Positions 10,297-21,979 of a DNA stretch of 64,000 nt are shown piece by piece (the first letter of the stretch is position 1; every line of letters begins with the position of its first letter). Location: contig OY992536.1 in the NCBI GenBank assembly GCA_963921195.1, forward strand, positions 109,208,778 through 109,272,777. Reading direction: 5' to 3'. Below the pieces are notes generated by a model that worked only from the letters and a program-made list of their open reading frames with translations, was not told the origin of the DNA and searched no databases. Made by a program: the position numbers and the translations under genes. The DNA comes from Pegoplata infirma. Taxonomy: Eukaryota > Arthropoda > Insecta > Diptera > Anthomyiidae.

Positions 10297-11880
10297 GGGT
10301 TAGAAAACTTACCAAAGTACACTATTTTACCTGAAAAAGACTTTTTTTAAGATTTTTTTGTTTCTAAAGGGGTTTGCATTTAAAATTTCTGTGGAGTTTT
10401 GACAAAAGCATTTAAATCGACTTAAGTTCTTTTGTCAAAAAAATATTAAGAAAGACTTTTTCGGCTACAACAAACACTTTTAACATGCTTTTTTTTAAAG
10501 GTCTCCACAATTTGAAATATCTGCTTATCAGATCTCTTAAAAAATATAGAGAAAATCGGCCAGTTCTTGCCATTTCAGTCTCTTAAAAAAAGGTCCAAAA
10601 AAACTTTTCAAAAAAATAAGTGCTTTTGTCAAACGTCCACAGATTTTATCTCATTTCTGCCCCTTAGAATTTTCGAAAATTAATTTTCAGAATTTTTTGT
10701 TCGTCGGAGGATCATTTAAAAGTTTCTAGCATGATTATTTCAATAACTGTAAAAAGTACTAAAAATATTTTTTTTCTCCTATTTTACATCTTGGATTCGG
10801 ATTTTCTAAAAACTCAGCATTAGTTGATCTATTTTCCGGAAACCTATGTTCCGAAAATTCTTACGGAATTTAAGTGCAAAATGAATGATTCAGTCATTTT
10901 TCCAACTCTTTTATATTTAAATCTTTTTTACAATTTCTAAGAATCTTAAAGATTTTATTTTATGAACATTTTTAACATCCAGACTCTGTGAAATTTTTTC
11001 ATACAGAAAATATCTCAAGTACCATAGCATTTAAAAAAAAAATTCTCAGATTCTGATTCCTTTTTTCACAGAATTTTTTTTTTCAGATTCTGCCAAATTT
11101 TTCCTTTCGGAAAATTCTTAGATTTTGAGATAGTAAAATTGTTAGATTTTAAAACATTTTTTTTTTTTTATAGAAAAACAATTTTGTGATAACTTTAGTC
11201 ACTTACGATTTAAGAACCGGACCTGTGAAAATTTATTAAACTGTATGTTAAATAAATTTGTAATGTTTCATTTCTCCAAGTCAATAATTAATATGTTAAA
11301 ATTAATTTCTGTTAACATTTCGGATTAATATTTTATGTTTTTATCATGTCATCTTCAGTAACACCTTCATTATACAGTCAAGTCCAACACTGCGTATGAA
11401 TAATTTATATAAATTAAATATTACTCATACGTACATGGTACGAAGAGAATTTAGCACACAACGAGTATGAGTAGAGTGCGAATTTCTTCACTTCTCGATT
11501 TTATTTTTATTGTGCATATAACACACATACATACATGAAAAAAATGCATTTGTATAATTGGTCACCATTAAAACAAATTAGTTTTGCATGTTGGTTGACT
11601 GCCGCCGCCATTGGCTTATTGTTGTTTATGGTCCGCCAGTTTTGTTGACACACAAAATTACAAAAAAAAATACAAATACATACATGCATACTACATTTGT
11701 ATACACCAACCACATAAGCAATTACGTACATACAGCAAAAAAAAAATCCAAAAATCACTGATGGCTTTCACTGTTACTCGAACTTTATACATACAATGAT
11801 GGCTACAATAATAGCACTAATTACGTATATTTTTTTTTTTGCAATTTTATGCTTTTAATTTTTATTCTATAAAAAATAAA
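10297..11880. other. No gene or element recognised
   Basis: AT-rich DNA with scattered short self-similar words (TTTTGTCAAA, CTTTTTTTAAG around 10320-10680). The open frames at 11507-11799 overlap on opposite strands and have no homologous look. No termini or duplications found. Confidence 0.4.
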
Positions 11881-11883
11881 TGT

Positions 11884-11963
11884 CACTGTGCAACTTCATT
11901 TGAAAAGTTTATTTTTGTTGTCACTGTGCAACAAAAAAAAAAATAAACTTTTCAAATGAAGTA
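11884..11963. repeat. Hairpin with duplicated CACTGTGCAAC word
   Basis: CACTGTGCAACTTCATTTG starts the left arm, and a second CACTGTGCAAC lies at the turn. The right arm reads AATAAACTTTTCAAATGAAGT. Arms of about 28 bp pair almost fully. CACTGTGCAAC is also the terminus of the element at 51532-52337, so this may be a collapsed internal-deletion derivative of that family. Confidence 0.6.
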
Positions 11964-11989
11964 GTTAAGGTTGTAGGTTCCGTCGAAAA

Positions 11990-12543
11990 TATTCAGTAAA
12001 ACTGCCCTCATCTATGGTGCACCTAGAAAAGTTTTACAGTAACTATTTACGGTTATTCAAAAAGTTTTTAGTTAAAGTTTTTTTATTCGTTTTATCGTTT
12101 GTTTTTCAAAAAAACTAAAATATTGAAGGATTTCTACAGTCGTTAAAACAATAAACTACAAAATTTACGGAAAAATATTTTTATCAGTTAAAATATTTGT
12201 GACTGATTATACCGTACAATTTTACAGAGGTACGGTTTTTGTAGTTTGTTATTCAAAAAAAAAATATTTTTACTCCAAAAATAAAAAATTGTAAACGGTT
12301 AAAATAACTGAAATATCATTTGTTTTTACGGAATGTCTAGTCATTTATTAACGTTTAAAAATAACTGAAAAAGTACGTTGTTTTAAATGAAATATAAGTA
12401 GTCCGTTTTTTAAAAGGAAAAACGATTGTTTTAAACGTTTTTTCAGTTGAATTTACTTACAAAATATTTTGAGTGTGCAAAATTCAGAACAAAAATATTT
12501 ATTTTTTTTTTTTTGCTATTTTATTTGCATTTTTGGTTTTCTC
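11990..12543. other. No gene; isolated right end of a TIR element
   Basis: AT-rich sequence with repeated GTTTTTC and ACGGTTA-like words. It ends at about 12476 with CTTACAAAATATTTTGAGTG, a terminus also seen at 15229-15248 (CCTACAAAATATTTTGAGTG) and inverse to the CACTCAAAAAATTATGTAGG start at 35362. No matching left end was located. Confidence 0.4.
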
Positions 12544-12545
12544 TA

Positions 12546-13435
12546 CACTCAAAAAAAAAAAACTGTAATGTTAGCAAAAAAAGCTTGTAAACCTACAAGA
12601 AAATTTGCTGATTTTGAACCCACAATTTTTTTGCTAAAGTTAGCAAAAATGTTTTGCCAATAATTAGTTAACTAAATATTTTTTTTTTTTAACTTAGTTT
12701 ATACACATCTGAGGACCCCATTGGGTTCGGACCCGATAGGTCCAGACCCCGATGGGCCTAGACCTAGTTGGGTTCCTTAAAAATCGTCATAGTTTTTGAT
12801 CCAAAATTTGTGTCCGTTTCGCTCTACCTTGCTTAGTTTTCGAGATACGTGATTATAGGGGACCACTGGGGTCTTGAGAATTAAAAAGCTCGATAACTTC
12901 AAAAATATTACTCGGAGAGCTTTTGACTATTTTGCGGTCTTGTTCTACGTGTTGAGAGCTACAAAAACGCTTTTGGATTTTTTGTTGTGTCGGCAATATT
13001 TACCGAGATATGAGCATTTTAAAATTTTCGGGAATGCTAACTTTTTTGGATCCAAAGTTAGGGCCCATTAGGGTCCACACATGTGAAGAGGACCGGCGAT
13101 ACTATGGAGATTCTAAGAACCAAAAATGGCCTCCATTTTGCTCTATCTGGCTTAGTTTCCGAGATAGCGCCATTTTAAGTTTTCTGAAAATAAAAAAAAA
13201 TTTACCATTTATTTTGCTAATATTAGCAAAATATCTTGTAAAAATGTAGTCAACTCAATTTCAAATTTAGCAAAAGAAATTAGTTCAAAGTTTGTTTAAA
13301 ATTGCTAATGTGCTAAATGAAGTTTACAAGAATTTTTTGCTAACATGCTAATCTCAACTAAAAATTTGCTAAAAGTTAGCTAACTAGCGTTAGCAAAAAA
13401 AAATTAGTAAATCTACTAACGTATTTTTTTGAGTG
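12546..13435 (+). mobile_element. TA-flanked CACTCAAAA-type element with conserved core, 890 bp
   Basis: The ends CACTCAAAAAAAAAAAACTG and GTATTTTTTTGAGTG are bordered by TA (12544-12545, 13436-13437). It is the inverse of the copy at 34075-34937 over nearly its full length, including the less AT-rich core with CCCATTGGGTTCGGACCC, CTCTACCTTGCTTAGTTTTC and GAGATATGAGCATTTTA. The core is shared, more distantly, with 7900-8190 and 53390-53870. Short frames within it are not coding-like. Confidence 0.8.
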
Positions 13436-13437
13436 TA

Positions 13438-14515
13438 TCTCTTACACAATTAATTTTTCTGAATGCAAAACCCTCTATCTTTTCAAATAATTAATTTATA
13501 AATATTTTTTTTTTTATTAATTTCATCATGCATTAAATGTTTTCATACTAAATTTTGCATGCTGAACATGAGTTTGTCAACAAAATTCCAGAACCACGAT
13601 TTGGTCCACTGATGCTAATTTTTTCTAAAAAATTCTTGTTTGACTTTTTTGAAAAATATGGCTCAAAATTTGGATGTCTTGTGAACATTATGAAACAAAA
13701 ATTTTAATCATAACAATCGCGATGCTGATCAGCATCTGTGGACCAAAATCGAGTTTTTAATTTGTATACTATAACTTAACATACTCAACAGTTTGTTAAC
13801 TTTTGAGAAGAATTCGGTAAAAAAAAAATATTTTTGTCTTAATAATCAGCACCTGTGGACAAAAACCGCGATTTCGGAATTTTTTATAAGCCGTTATCAT
13901 TAATAAATCATGTTAACAGTTTAACGAAAATCATAATAATTCATTTTTTTTAATGCAAAACCCTCTATCTGATCATTTTCATTCATGTAGTTAATATTTT
14001 TGAGAAACAAAACCCTCTATCTGTCATAAAATCCCCAATAGTGCAAAATTTTAAAAACGAATTATATGTGAGATTCAGTAGTTGATTTAAAAAAATATTG
14101 TAGAACATCGAATTTAAATTACTCTAACAATACGCGAAAAAAACAGTTTTTTGGCTCTCCTGAAAAGTTGTGTTTTTTAGATAGAGGATTTTGAAAATAG
14201 GCCTTCGATTTGCTGTTTTTTGGTTGGCCTATTTACCATCATTTAAAATATGTTAAAAATGTTATGATTGAAGCACTCTTTGAAGCGCCGATTTATGCTC
14301 AATAATGATGCAGTCAAATCAAGTGTCATCGTCTAAAACTCATGACTTTTCATTCAAAAAGTGTTTAAAATATCAAAAAGGCAAGCAAGTGTGAAATTTA
14401 ATCATAAAATAATTTTATAATTTAAGTTTTATATAAAAAATTAAAAATGTTTTACTGCATCCTTAAGAGCGCACTTTGGATACGCTTCGGTATGCTATAA
14501 AATGATGCTGTGTCG
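13438..14515. other. No gene; recurrent CAAAACCCTCTATCT motif
   Basis: GCAAAACCCTCTATCT appears at about 13460 and 13966, AACAAAACCCTCTATCT at about 14008, and the inverse GATAGAGGATTTTG at about 14180 (and 47746). GATGCTGATCAGCATCTGTGG-like and CAGCACCTGTGGAC words also recur (13730-13860). This suggests a degenerate internal repeat of an unknown element. No boundaries or ORF. Confidence 0.45.
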
Positions 14516-15312
14516 CCAAAATATCGATTTATTTTTGCTGGGTTATTTAAAAAGATTTACATTTTGTTGTTTTTTAAAGAAAAATCATTTGTTTGACGTT
14601 TAGTTTTTTTACATGACTATTTCTGTTCTTTGTTTCAAAAATAACAACATAAAAAATAAAGACTTTCAAGTCATTTATTTTTGTTCTGTAAGTAAAAATA
14701 AATGATTCTTTTTTAATTTTTAATGATTTGTGTACGTTATTTTTTTTTTTAATTGTTGGCATTTTTTGAAGAGACATCATTAGCTTTTACCTACTTGTGT
14801 GGGGTTTTTTTTTGTAGAAAAAAAAATCACAAAATTATTTATAGAAATATAAAAACATGTTTGTATCAAGTGACTTTGGCACGATGGGTAGAGTGTCTGG
14901 CCAGAATGTAGTTGATTGCGAGATCGATTCCTCAAAATTTTATTAAAAATTTTTTAAAAAATAACCTTCGAAATCATTAATTTTTAATGTTTTCGTAGGT
15001 TATTTTTTTGAATTTGTTAGTAAAAATAACACACTAATCATTAATTTTTATTTTTTCGAATTTGTTGGTAAAAAAAATTAAAGTGACATTATTTTTTAAT
15101 GTTCAAAGTTATTTATTTTAGAAAATTTGATTAACAGTAAAAAATAAATGTTGATGTTTGTTAAAACAAATGAATAATTACTGGAATACTTTTCAATTAT
15201 TTTATTAAATGTGTTTTTCATTTGGTTTTGCCTACAAAATATTTTGAGTGTATAGAAAAATTTTAATATTCCGAAACATTTTTCTTTAGAAAAATTTTAA
15301 GACTCCAAGACA
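14516..15312. other. AT-rich remnant of a TIR element
   Basis: The stretch ends in CCTACAAAATATTTTGAGTG followed by TA (15249-15250), the right terminus of a TA-type element whose left end I could not find. It holds a tRNA-like segment (14877-14931) and repeated TTATTTTT..AATCATTAATTTTT words. No reading frame of interest. Confidence 0.4.
14877..14931 (+). ncRNA. tRNA-like segment (possible SINE head or tRNA relic)
   Basis: TGGCACGATGGG resembles the internal A box (consensus TRGCNNAGYNGG, about 10 of 12), and AGATCGATTCC resembles the B box (GGTTCGANYCC, about 9 of 11). The roughly 44-bp spacing suits a tRNA promoter. No convincing cloverleaf with paired acceptor ends is visible, so a functional tRNA is unlikely. 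Confidence 0.35.
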
Positions 15313-15394
15313 TCTATACATATAAAAGAGTAACGTGACTGACTGACTGACTGACTGACATACTCATTCATCATCGCCCAGCCCAAACCGCTGA

Positions 15395-16115
15395 AGCTAG
15401 AGACTTGAAATTTGGACTGTAGGTCGACCTCCCGGAATATAGATCCACTAAGGCTGGATTTTTGCCAATGTTGATTCTAAGGGGGTAAAAAGGGTAAAAA
15501 ACTGTACTTTTGGTACTTTTTATATCTCCTGATATAATGGTCATAGAGACTTGAAATTTGGACTGTATGTTCACCTCCCGGAATATAGATCCATTAAGGC
15601 TGGATTTTTGCCAATGTTGATTCTAAGGGGGTAAAAAGGGTAAAAAACTGTACTTTTGGTACTTTTTATATCTCCAGAAATAATGGTCACAGAGACTTGA
15701 AATTTGGACTGTATGTTCAACTCCCGGAATATAGATCCAGTAAGGATCGATTTTTGCCAATGTTGATCCTAAGGGGGTAAAAAGGGTAAAAAAATGTACC
15801 TTTGGTACCTTTTATATATCCTTAAATAATGGTCCTAGACTCTTGAAATTTTGAATGTAGGTTCAGCTCCCGGAATATAAATCTACTAAGGCTGGATTTT
15901 GCCAATGTTGATTCTAAGGGGTAAAAAGGGTAAAAAACTGTACTTTTAGTACCTTTTATATTTTCTTAAATATTGGTCCTAGAAACTTAAAATTTGCAAT
16001 GTAGGTTCACCTCCCGGAAAAAAATATTCACCAAAGCTGGGTTTTTGCCAATGTTGACTCTACCGGGGTAAAATGGAAAAAAGTGTACTTTTGATACTTT
16101 TTTTAATTTACTGAA
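15395..16115 (+). repeat. 146-bp tandem repeat, about five units
   Basis: Units start GAGACTTGAAATTTGGA and continue through CACCTCCCGGAATATAGATC, GGATTTTTGCCAATGTTGA, GGGGGTAAAAAGGGTAAAA and GTACTTTTGGTACTTTTTAT at about 15400, 15545, 15692, 15837 and 15985. Divergence rises toward the satellite. The unit end GGTACTTTTTATA resembles the 16-bp satellite word, a plausible seed for it. Confidence 0.85.
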
Positions 16116-16116
16116 A

Positions 16117-17550
16117 TAATGGTACTTTTTATAAAGAGTACCTTTTATAAAAAGTACATTTTATAAAAAGTACCTTTTATAAAAAGTACCATTTATAAAA
16201 AGTACCTTTTATAAAAAGTTCCTTTTATAAAAAGTACCTTTTATAAAAAGAACCTTTTATAAAAAGTACCTTTTATAAAAAGTACCTTTTATAAAAAGTA
16301 CCTTTTATAAAAAATACCTTTTATAAAAAGTACCTTTTATAAAAAGTACCTTTTATAAAAAGTACCTTTTATAAAAAGTACCTTTTATAAAAAGTACCTT
16401 TTATAAAAAGTACCTTTTATAAAAAGTACCTTTTATAAAAAGTACCTTTTATAAAAAGTACCTTTTATAAAAAGTACCTTTTATAAAAAGTACCTTTTAT
16501 AAAAAGTACCTTTTATAAAAAGTACCTTTTATAAAAAGTACCTTTTATAAAAAGTACCTTTTATAAAAAGTACCTTTTATAAAAAGTACCTTTTATAAAA
16601 AGTACCTTTTATAAAAAGTACCTTTTATAAAAAGTACCTTTTATAAAAAGTACCTTTTATAAAAAGTACCTTTTATAAAAAGTACCTTTTATAAAAAGTA
16701 CCTTTTATAAAAAGTACCTTTTATAAAAAGTACCTTTTATAAAAAGTACCTTTTATAAAAAGTACCTTTTATAAAAAGTACCTTTTATAAAAAGTACCTT
16801 TTATAAAAAGTACCTTTTATAAAAAGTACCTTTTATAAAAAGTACCTTTTATAAAAAGTACCTTTTATAAAAAGTACCTTTTATAAAAAGTACCTTTTAT
16901 AAAAACTACCTTTTATAAAAAGTACCTTTTATAAAAAGTACCTTTTATAAAAAGTACCTTTTATAAAAAGTACCTTTTATAAAAAGTACCTTTTATAAAA
17001 AGTACCTTTTATAAAAAGTACCTTTTATAAAAAGTACCTTTTATAAAAAGTACCTTTTATAAAAAGTACCTTTTATAAAAAGTACCTTTTATAAAAAGTA
17101 CCTTTTATAAAAAGTACCTTTTATAAAAAGTACCTTTTATAAAAAGTACCGTTTATAAAAAGTACCTTTTATAAAAAGTACCTTTTATAAAAAGTACCTT
17201 TTTGAAAATTACCTTTTATAAAAAGTACCTTTTATAAAAGGTACCTTTTATAAAAAAAACCCTTTTATAAAAAGTACCTTTAAAAAAAAGTACCTTCTAC
17301 AAAAAGTACCTTTTATAAAAAGTACCTTTTATAAAAAGTACCTTTTATAAAAAGTACCTTTTATAAAAAGTACCATTTATAAAAAGTACTTTTTATAAAA
17401 AGTACCTTTTATAAAAAGTACCCTTTATAAAAAGTACCCTTTATAAAAAGTACCTTTTTTAAAAAGTACCTTTTATAAAAAGTACCTTTTATTAAAAGTA
17501 CCTTTTGTAAAAAGTACCTTCTATAAAAAGTATGTTTTGTTAAAAGTACC
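16117..17550 (+). repeat. 16-bp satellite array A, about 90 units
   Basis: Unit AAAAAGTACCTTTTAT, nearly invariant from about 16330 to 17150, with point variants at both margins. This is the pattern expected from unequal exchange homogenising the centre. The unit is close to self-complementary around GTAC and TTATAA. It is the inverse of array B (58160-60945). Frames through it are periodic artefacts. Confidence 0.95.
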
Positions 17551-18378
17551 GAAAGTACACTTTTTGATACTTTTTTATTTCTTGAAATAATAATCATAGA
17601 AACTTGAAATTGGAAAAGGTTCCAAAAAATATAATGGTCACAGAAACTTAAAATTTGGAATGTAAAATCCTTCGGTAAAAAAAAGATGTGGAAAAGTACT
17701 TTTTGGAAATTCCGTTTCTTAACGGGGATAAAAAGTACTTTTAATATTTGCTGAAACAATGATCCTATATAATTGAAATATGGAGTATAGGATACTTCGG
17801 TGAAGAAAAACCATTCTGGAAGAGGTACTTTTTGGAAATTCCGTTTCTAATGGGGGTAATAAACTGTACTTTGGTACTTTTTTTTGTTCCTATAATAATG
17901 ACTTTAGAAGAAGAAGATGGAATTGTAAATGAAATGGAGTAGAACGGGGAAAAAAATGAAATAGAGCAGGGCACAATATGGAATGATATTTTTTACTCAA
18001 ATTTTTCGTATTTAGTTTTTTTCTCCATATTTTTTCCCTCTATATATTTTTTTACTCAAACTTATTTTTTTTATTCCAATTTCTTTTTTCACTAAAATAT
18101 TAATTCACTCAAAATCCAAAATCCCGACATAAGGGCTCGAAAATTGACAATATATTTTTCCCCCGGAACGAACATGATAACATACCAGCGAAGTTATTCA
18201 AATTTTATTGTTTAAATTATTTATTGAAATATTTTTTTATGGAAGACTTAAACGTCCACAAGCAAATAAAACAAAGACTACGTAGAGGAATTTTTTGGAA
18301 ATCGATAGAGTAATCCTTATCCTTCTATTATCCAGTATTCAACACAACCGGTAACGAAGTACCGGGATGTTAAGCTAG
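17551..18378 (+). other. Helitron 3' part
   Basis: Contains degenerate 146-bp-like units (AACTTGAAATTGG, GTACTTTTTGGAAATTCCG repeated at about 17700 and 17825), A/T runs, CCCGACATAAGGGCTCG and ACTACGTAGAGGAATTTTTTGG. It ends in the terminal hairpin at about 18346-18363. The same blocks appear inverted at 57266-57700 in copy B. Confidence 0.75.
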
Positions 18379-18529
18379 TTTATCATAGAAGAATTCCTAT
18401 AAAAAAATGTCTCCTATGGAAAAATTCAAATTATTGCGATGGATTTTTTTGTTCACTGAATTAGTTGTCACCTGTCAAATTATTTTTTAACTGAAATATT
18501 ATTTCAATAACAATATTAATAATAACTAG

Positions 18530-18876
18530 GGATGAGATTTCCATGCAAATGCATGTTTTTTGTCGATAGTCTAAAAACGATATCGACTAATTATCTTTCC
18601 GAATCACGACATTTGCGTTAAAATTTCATCGATTTGTTTTTGCACATTTTGGTGAAAATGCATATTTTGCATAAGTGCATATTTTGGCATAAATTAGCAA
18701 AAACAGAAATTAAAATTTATTTGTTTCAAAAACTATTTTAAATTTTAAAAATAAAATTTTTTTTTAATTTTTTTTATAGATTTTCTTAATTTCTAAAAAA
18801 ATCTTGCTTATATAAAGTTTTAAATGTTACTTTTTATACCCGGCGTTATTTTTTGCTTTTTAAGAAGTTTTTCCTA
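18530..18876 (+). mobile_element. GGGATGAG repeat, copy 1, proximal half
   Basis: Starts ACTAGGGATGAGATTTCCAT, then ATGCAAATGCATG, GTCGATAGTCTAAAAACG, many TGCATATTT words and CTTGCTTATATAAAGTTT. Copies lie inverted at 25832-26456 and direct at 56999-57265 with 61840-61953. The family ends and superfamily are unknown. The CTAGGGATGAG edge recalls hAT termini. The copy is split at TA by the insertion 18877-23548. Confidence 0.75.
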
Positions 18877-19416
18877 CACTAAAAAAAAAACCTTGTAAAG
18901 TTACCAAAAAATCTCGTGATTTTACGAGGCAATTCTCGTAAGATAGGAGGTAGGTAAAATTCTCGAGGATTTCCTCGTAAAAATTGGTAAAATAATTAAT
19001 TTTATTGGTAAAAATATTGTTTTAAAACCGGAAAAATAAAAAAAAAAATGGTAAACTTACAAATAAAAATGGTAAATATGTTTAAGAAAATGGTAAATTT
19101 ACAAATCAAAATGGTAAATTTACAAAAAAAAAAAATGTTTTTTGTTAAACAACATAAATCTTCGTAATAAAATCATTTTTTGTAAAATAACTGTTTTTTT
19201 TTTGTAAATTAACTAGAATCCGCATAATAAAGTTTTCAAAATTTCGTCATTTTTTTTTTTAACATTTTTCAATAAAAAAAAAGAAAAATTTAAAAAAATA
19301 GAAAATTTACAAAAAAAAAAATTGTTTTTGTTTTTTTTTTTTTTTTTGTTAAACAATATAAATCCTTGTATAACATAATTTTTGTAAAATAACAGTATTT
19401 TTTTGTAAATTAACTA

Positions 19417-19645
19417 CACTCAAAATAATTCTACAGTAAAAGGTTTAGTAAGTGATATTGTGCCAAAACCTACTAATTCGTTACTAATTTTAGTATCTGC
19501 AAAGTACTAACATTAGTAATTTTTACTGGATTTGACTTATATTAGTTAAAAATTTTAGTATTGGTTACCAATTTCTGCACTAGGTCCTTTTGGACTAAAA
19601 TTAGTTAAATTTTTAGTATTGAATACCCACGTTTTTTTTTGGGTG
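19417..19645. mobile_element. 229-bp TA-flanked MITE
   Basis: CACTCAAAATAATTCTACAG on the left and CACGTTTTTTTTTGGGTG on the right, with TA at both sides. The flanks AATTAACTA and GAATCCATG join to give AATTAACTAGAATCC, which exists intact nearby at about 19207. This supports exact boundaries. Confidence 0.8.
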
Positions 19646-20406
19646 TAGAATCCATGTAATAAAAACTTTGTTGTAAAATTAAAGGTTTTTTTTGTAAAAT
19701 AACCTTTCAAAATGGTAGAATACAATTACGAAAATAAATTTGTAAAATTACCAAAAAAAAACTGTAGTTCTCGTTTGAGCAACGTACAAGATTTTTTGTT
19801 AAAAACAAGGAAAATTGTTAAATATTGGTACACTCATAGAAATCCTACAGTAAAAAATACAGTAAATGTGTTATAACTTTAAATTTACTACATTTTTACT
19901 AATTTACAGTATAATTTTAGTTTTTAGTACGTTTTTTTTATAAGTGACCATTACTAAATACTGATTTTTTACCGGGTTTCTACTAATTTTTGTTATTAAA
20001 AGTTGAGAAAAAAATATATATACAATTTTTTTTAAAAATCTAAGAAAATACCATTTTGGTACAAAATTTATCAAAAAATGAAAAGATTTAAAAAAAAATT
20101 GGATTATAAAAAGCTTAGGTTGATACCATAATTTTATTGTTTTTTTCGCAAGAATTTTTATATCTAAATCAATTTCTTTAAAATTGTATTATTTTTTTTA
20201 AATTAAAACGAGACCTTAAAATGTTTTCTTTAATATAATATTCTTATTCTACAATGTAGAATCTACATCATCTTAGAAAGACCATTTGTATAACAATAAA
20301 ATATTACGATCATAAAATATCCTTGTGTTGTAAAATACATGTGTTTGAGAATTTGGATTTTCCGTTTTTTTAAACCAAAAAAAAGGAGAAAAAGAGAGAG
20401 TAGGAG

Positions 20407-21971
20407 CAGGGATGCCAACTTAGTGCTTTTCGTGCTAGATCTAGTGCTTTTTGATTAGTGTTTGGGGTTCGGGAATTCCCGGGTCGGATTTCCCGGGAAT
20501 TCCCGGGAAAACACTGACGGGAATTCCCGGGATTTTTTTTAATTTTTCCCGGGAAATCCGGGAATTTTGTAAAATAAACCTTTTTACATAAAAACGTTTA
20601 TTTTACATAAAAACGTTTATTTTACTTTAATTTTTACCATTTTTTTACATACAGGTATAATTACATTTGATATTATTTGTATTTTTTCTATTTGGAAGAA
20701 CAGTGCAAATTATATTCATAGGAAAACTGACCAAGTGTAAAAAGTATGTTAATATCAAGGAAAAACTTAAAAAGTCAAAAAATATACGTCAGTTAATGAT
20801 AATTTTGCTAAGCTGTCAAAAAAATATAAAAATTTTGAACCTTGAATTAACATTTCCAGAATAAATATTAAAAGTGCTGCCAACTATATTAGTTTTTCCT
20901 CGAATAACGCAGTTTTAATTTTTTTGCGATTTTAGCTATTTTTTGCGATTTTTTGTGGAGGAAAAAGTTGCAATATTTTTTTTGTTTTGTTTTATTGTAT
21001 TTCAGGATTTTTAACTTTTATGTTTTTATTTTTTATGTTTTAATTAATTGTTTATCTCTAATAAAACTGTTTTTAATAAAGAGATAATCAAATTTTAATG
21101 TTTTTTATGATTTACATTAATAATGAAAATTTCCCGGGATTCCCGGGAATCCCGGGAAATAAATTATTTTTTTCCCGTTTCCCGGGAAATTGAAAAGTCC
21201 GGGAATTCCCAAACACTATTTTTGATGTATCAAAACGCGAAAATGTTTGGCCTAGTGCCAAATTAGAAAAAAGCACTAACTTGGTGCTTTTTAAATTTTC
21301 TGTTGGTGCTTTTAGTGCTTTTTAAAATTAATTTTTATAGCCTCTAAACATAGTTTGGCGGCATACTTACTTTGTTATTTCAAGTGTAACGCATGGAAAT
21401 ATTAGTCAGAGACCCCACAAAGTATATATTTTATTGTTTTATGATCGATTCAAAGACATTTTTTGAATGTCCGTCTGTCTGTGGAAATCAGTATGCAGTT
21501 CAAACTAAGAGCTAGACGCCTGAAATATGGAACGAATATTTTATTATGGTCAATGACCATTGGTCGTATTAAGTTCGGAAAAAATGGGCAAATCGGACTA
21601 AGAGAAAATGTTTTACCTTGAAGAACTAAACCAACCTCTAAAAAACACTATTCCTTGAAGGTTTTTTTTATTTTGGTTTAATATTTGAATTCTGTTCTGG
21701 ATGAAGCTCAAAGACTAAATTTGGCTTTTGAAGCGGAAAATGCAGACCATATAAAATTGTACAACGATTTATATCGGTTGCTAAAAATTTTAACCAACAA
21801 ACTTTTCAAAAATTTTGTTTGAATAAAAATATTTTTTTTTGTACTTTTTTTTTATCTATTTACAAAAACAGTCCAGTGCTTTTTTACCCTTTTTTCCAAG
21901 CAAATTTACGCGTTTTTACCCGTTTATAAAATTTTTGTGCGCGTTTTGCCGTCAAATAGTTGGCATCTCTG
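20407..21971. mobile_element. hAT-like element with CAGGGATGCCAACT ends
   Basis: CAGGGATGCCAACT at the left and AGTTGGCATCTCTG at the right are inverse with one mismatch. Flanking octamers AGTAGGAG and AGTAGATT agree at five of eight positions, compatible with a decayed 8-bp duplication. Interior words (TAGTGCTTTT, GTGCTTTTTA) recur near both ends. No transposase remains. It contains the better preserved insertion 20456-21218. Confidence 0.6.
20456..21218. mobile_element. hAT non-autonomous element, perfect 8-bp duplication
   Basis: TAGTGTTTGGG begins the element and CCCAAACACTA ends it. The octamer TTTTTGAT occurs directly on both sides (20448-20455, 21219-21226). Next to each end are clustered CCCGGGAATTCCCGGG-like palindromes, striking in such AT-rich DNA and plausible transposase-binding sites. 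The 8-bp duplication and TAGTG-type end are typical of hAT. A 65-aa frame inside has no transposase features. Confidence 0.87.
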
Positions 21972-21979
21972 AGTAGATT

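Larger units (their letters stand above)
15313..18378 (+). mobile_element. Non-autonomous Helitron, copy A
   Basis: The element starts TCTATACATATAAAAGAG after an A and ends with a GC-rich hairpin (CCGGTAACGAAGTACCGG) followed by GATGTTAAGCTAG and then T. A TC start, a hairpin about 10 bp before CTAG, and insertion between A and T without duplication are the classic Helitron hallmarks. Next to the 5' end is a (GACT)n microsatellite and the AGCCCAAACCGCTGAAGC block, then about five 146-bp repeats, a 16-bp satellite, and a divergent AT-rich 3' part. No Rep/helicase frame is present, so it is non-autonomous. Its inverted sister is at 57266-61839. Confidence 0.88.

Noticed and set aside
16117..17550. 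CRISPR-like array
   Set aside because: There are no spacers; units are contiguous 16-mers, a satellite.
17409..17759. 116-aa frame through the satellite edge
   Set aside because: The 16-bp period rotates through frames and gives repeated YFL/KVL strings; a periodic artefact.
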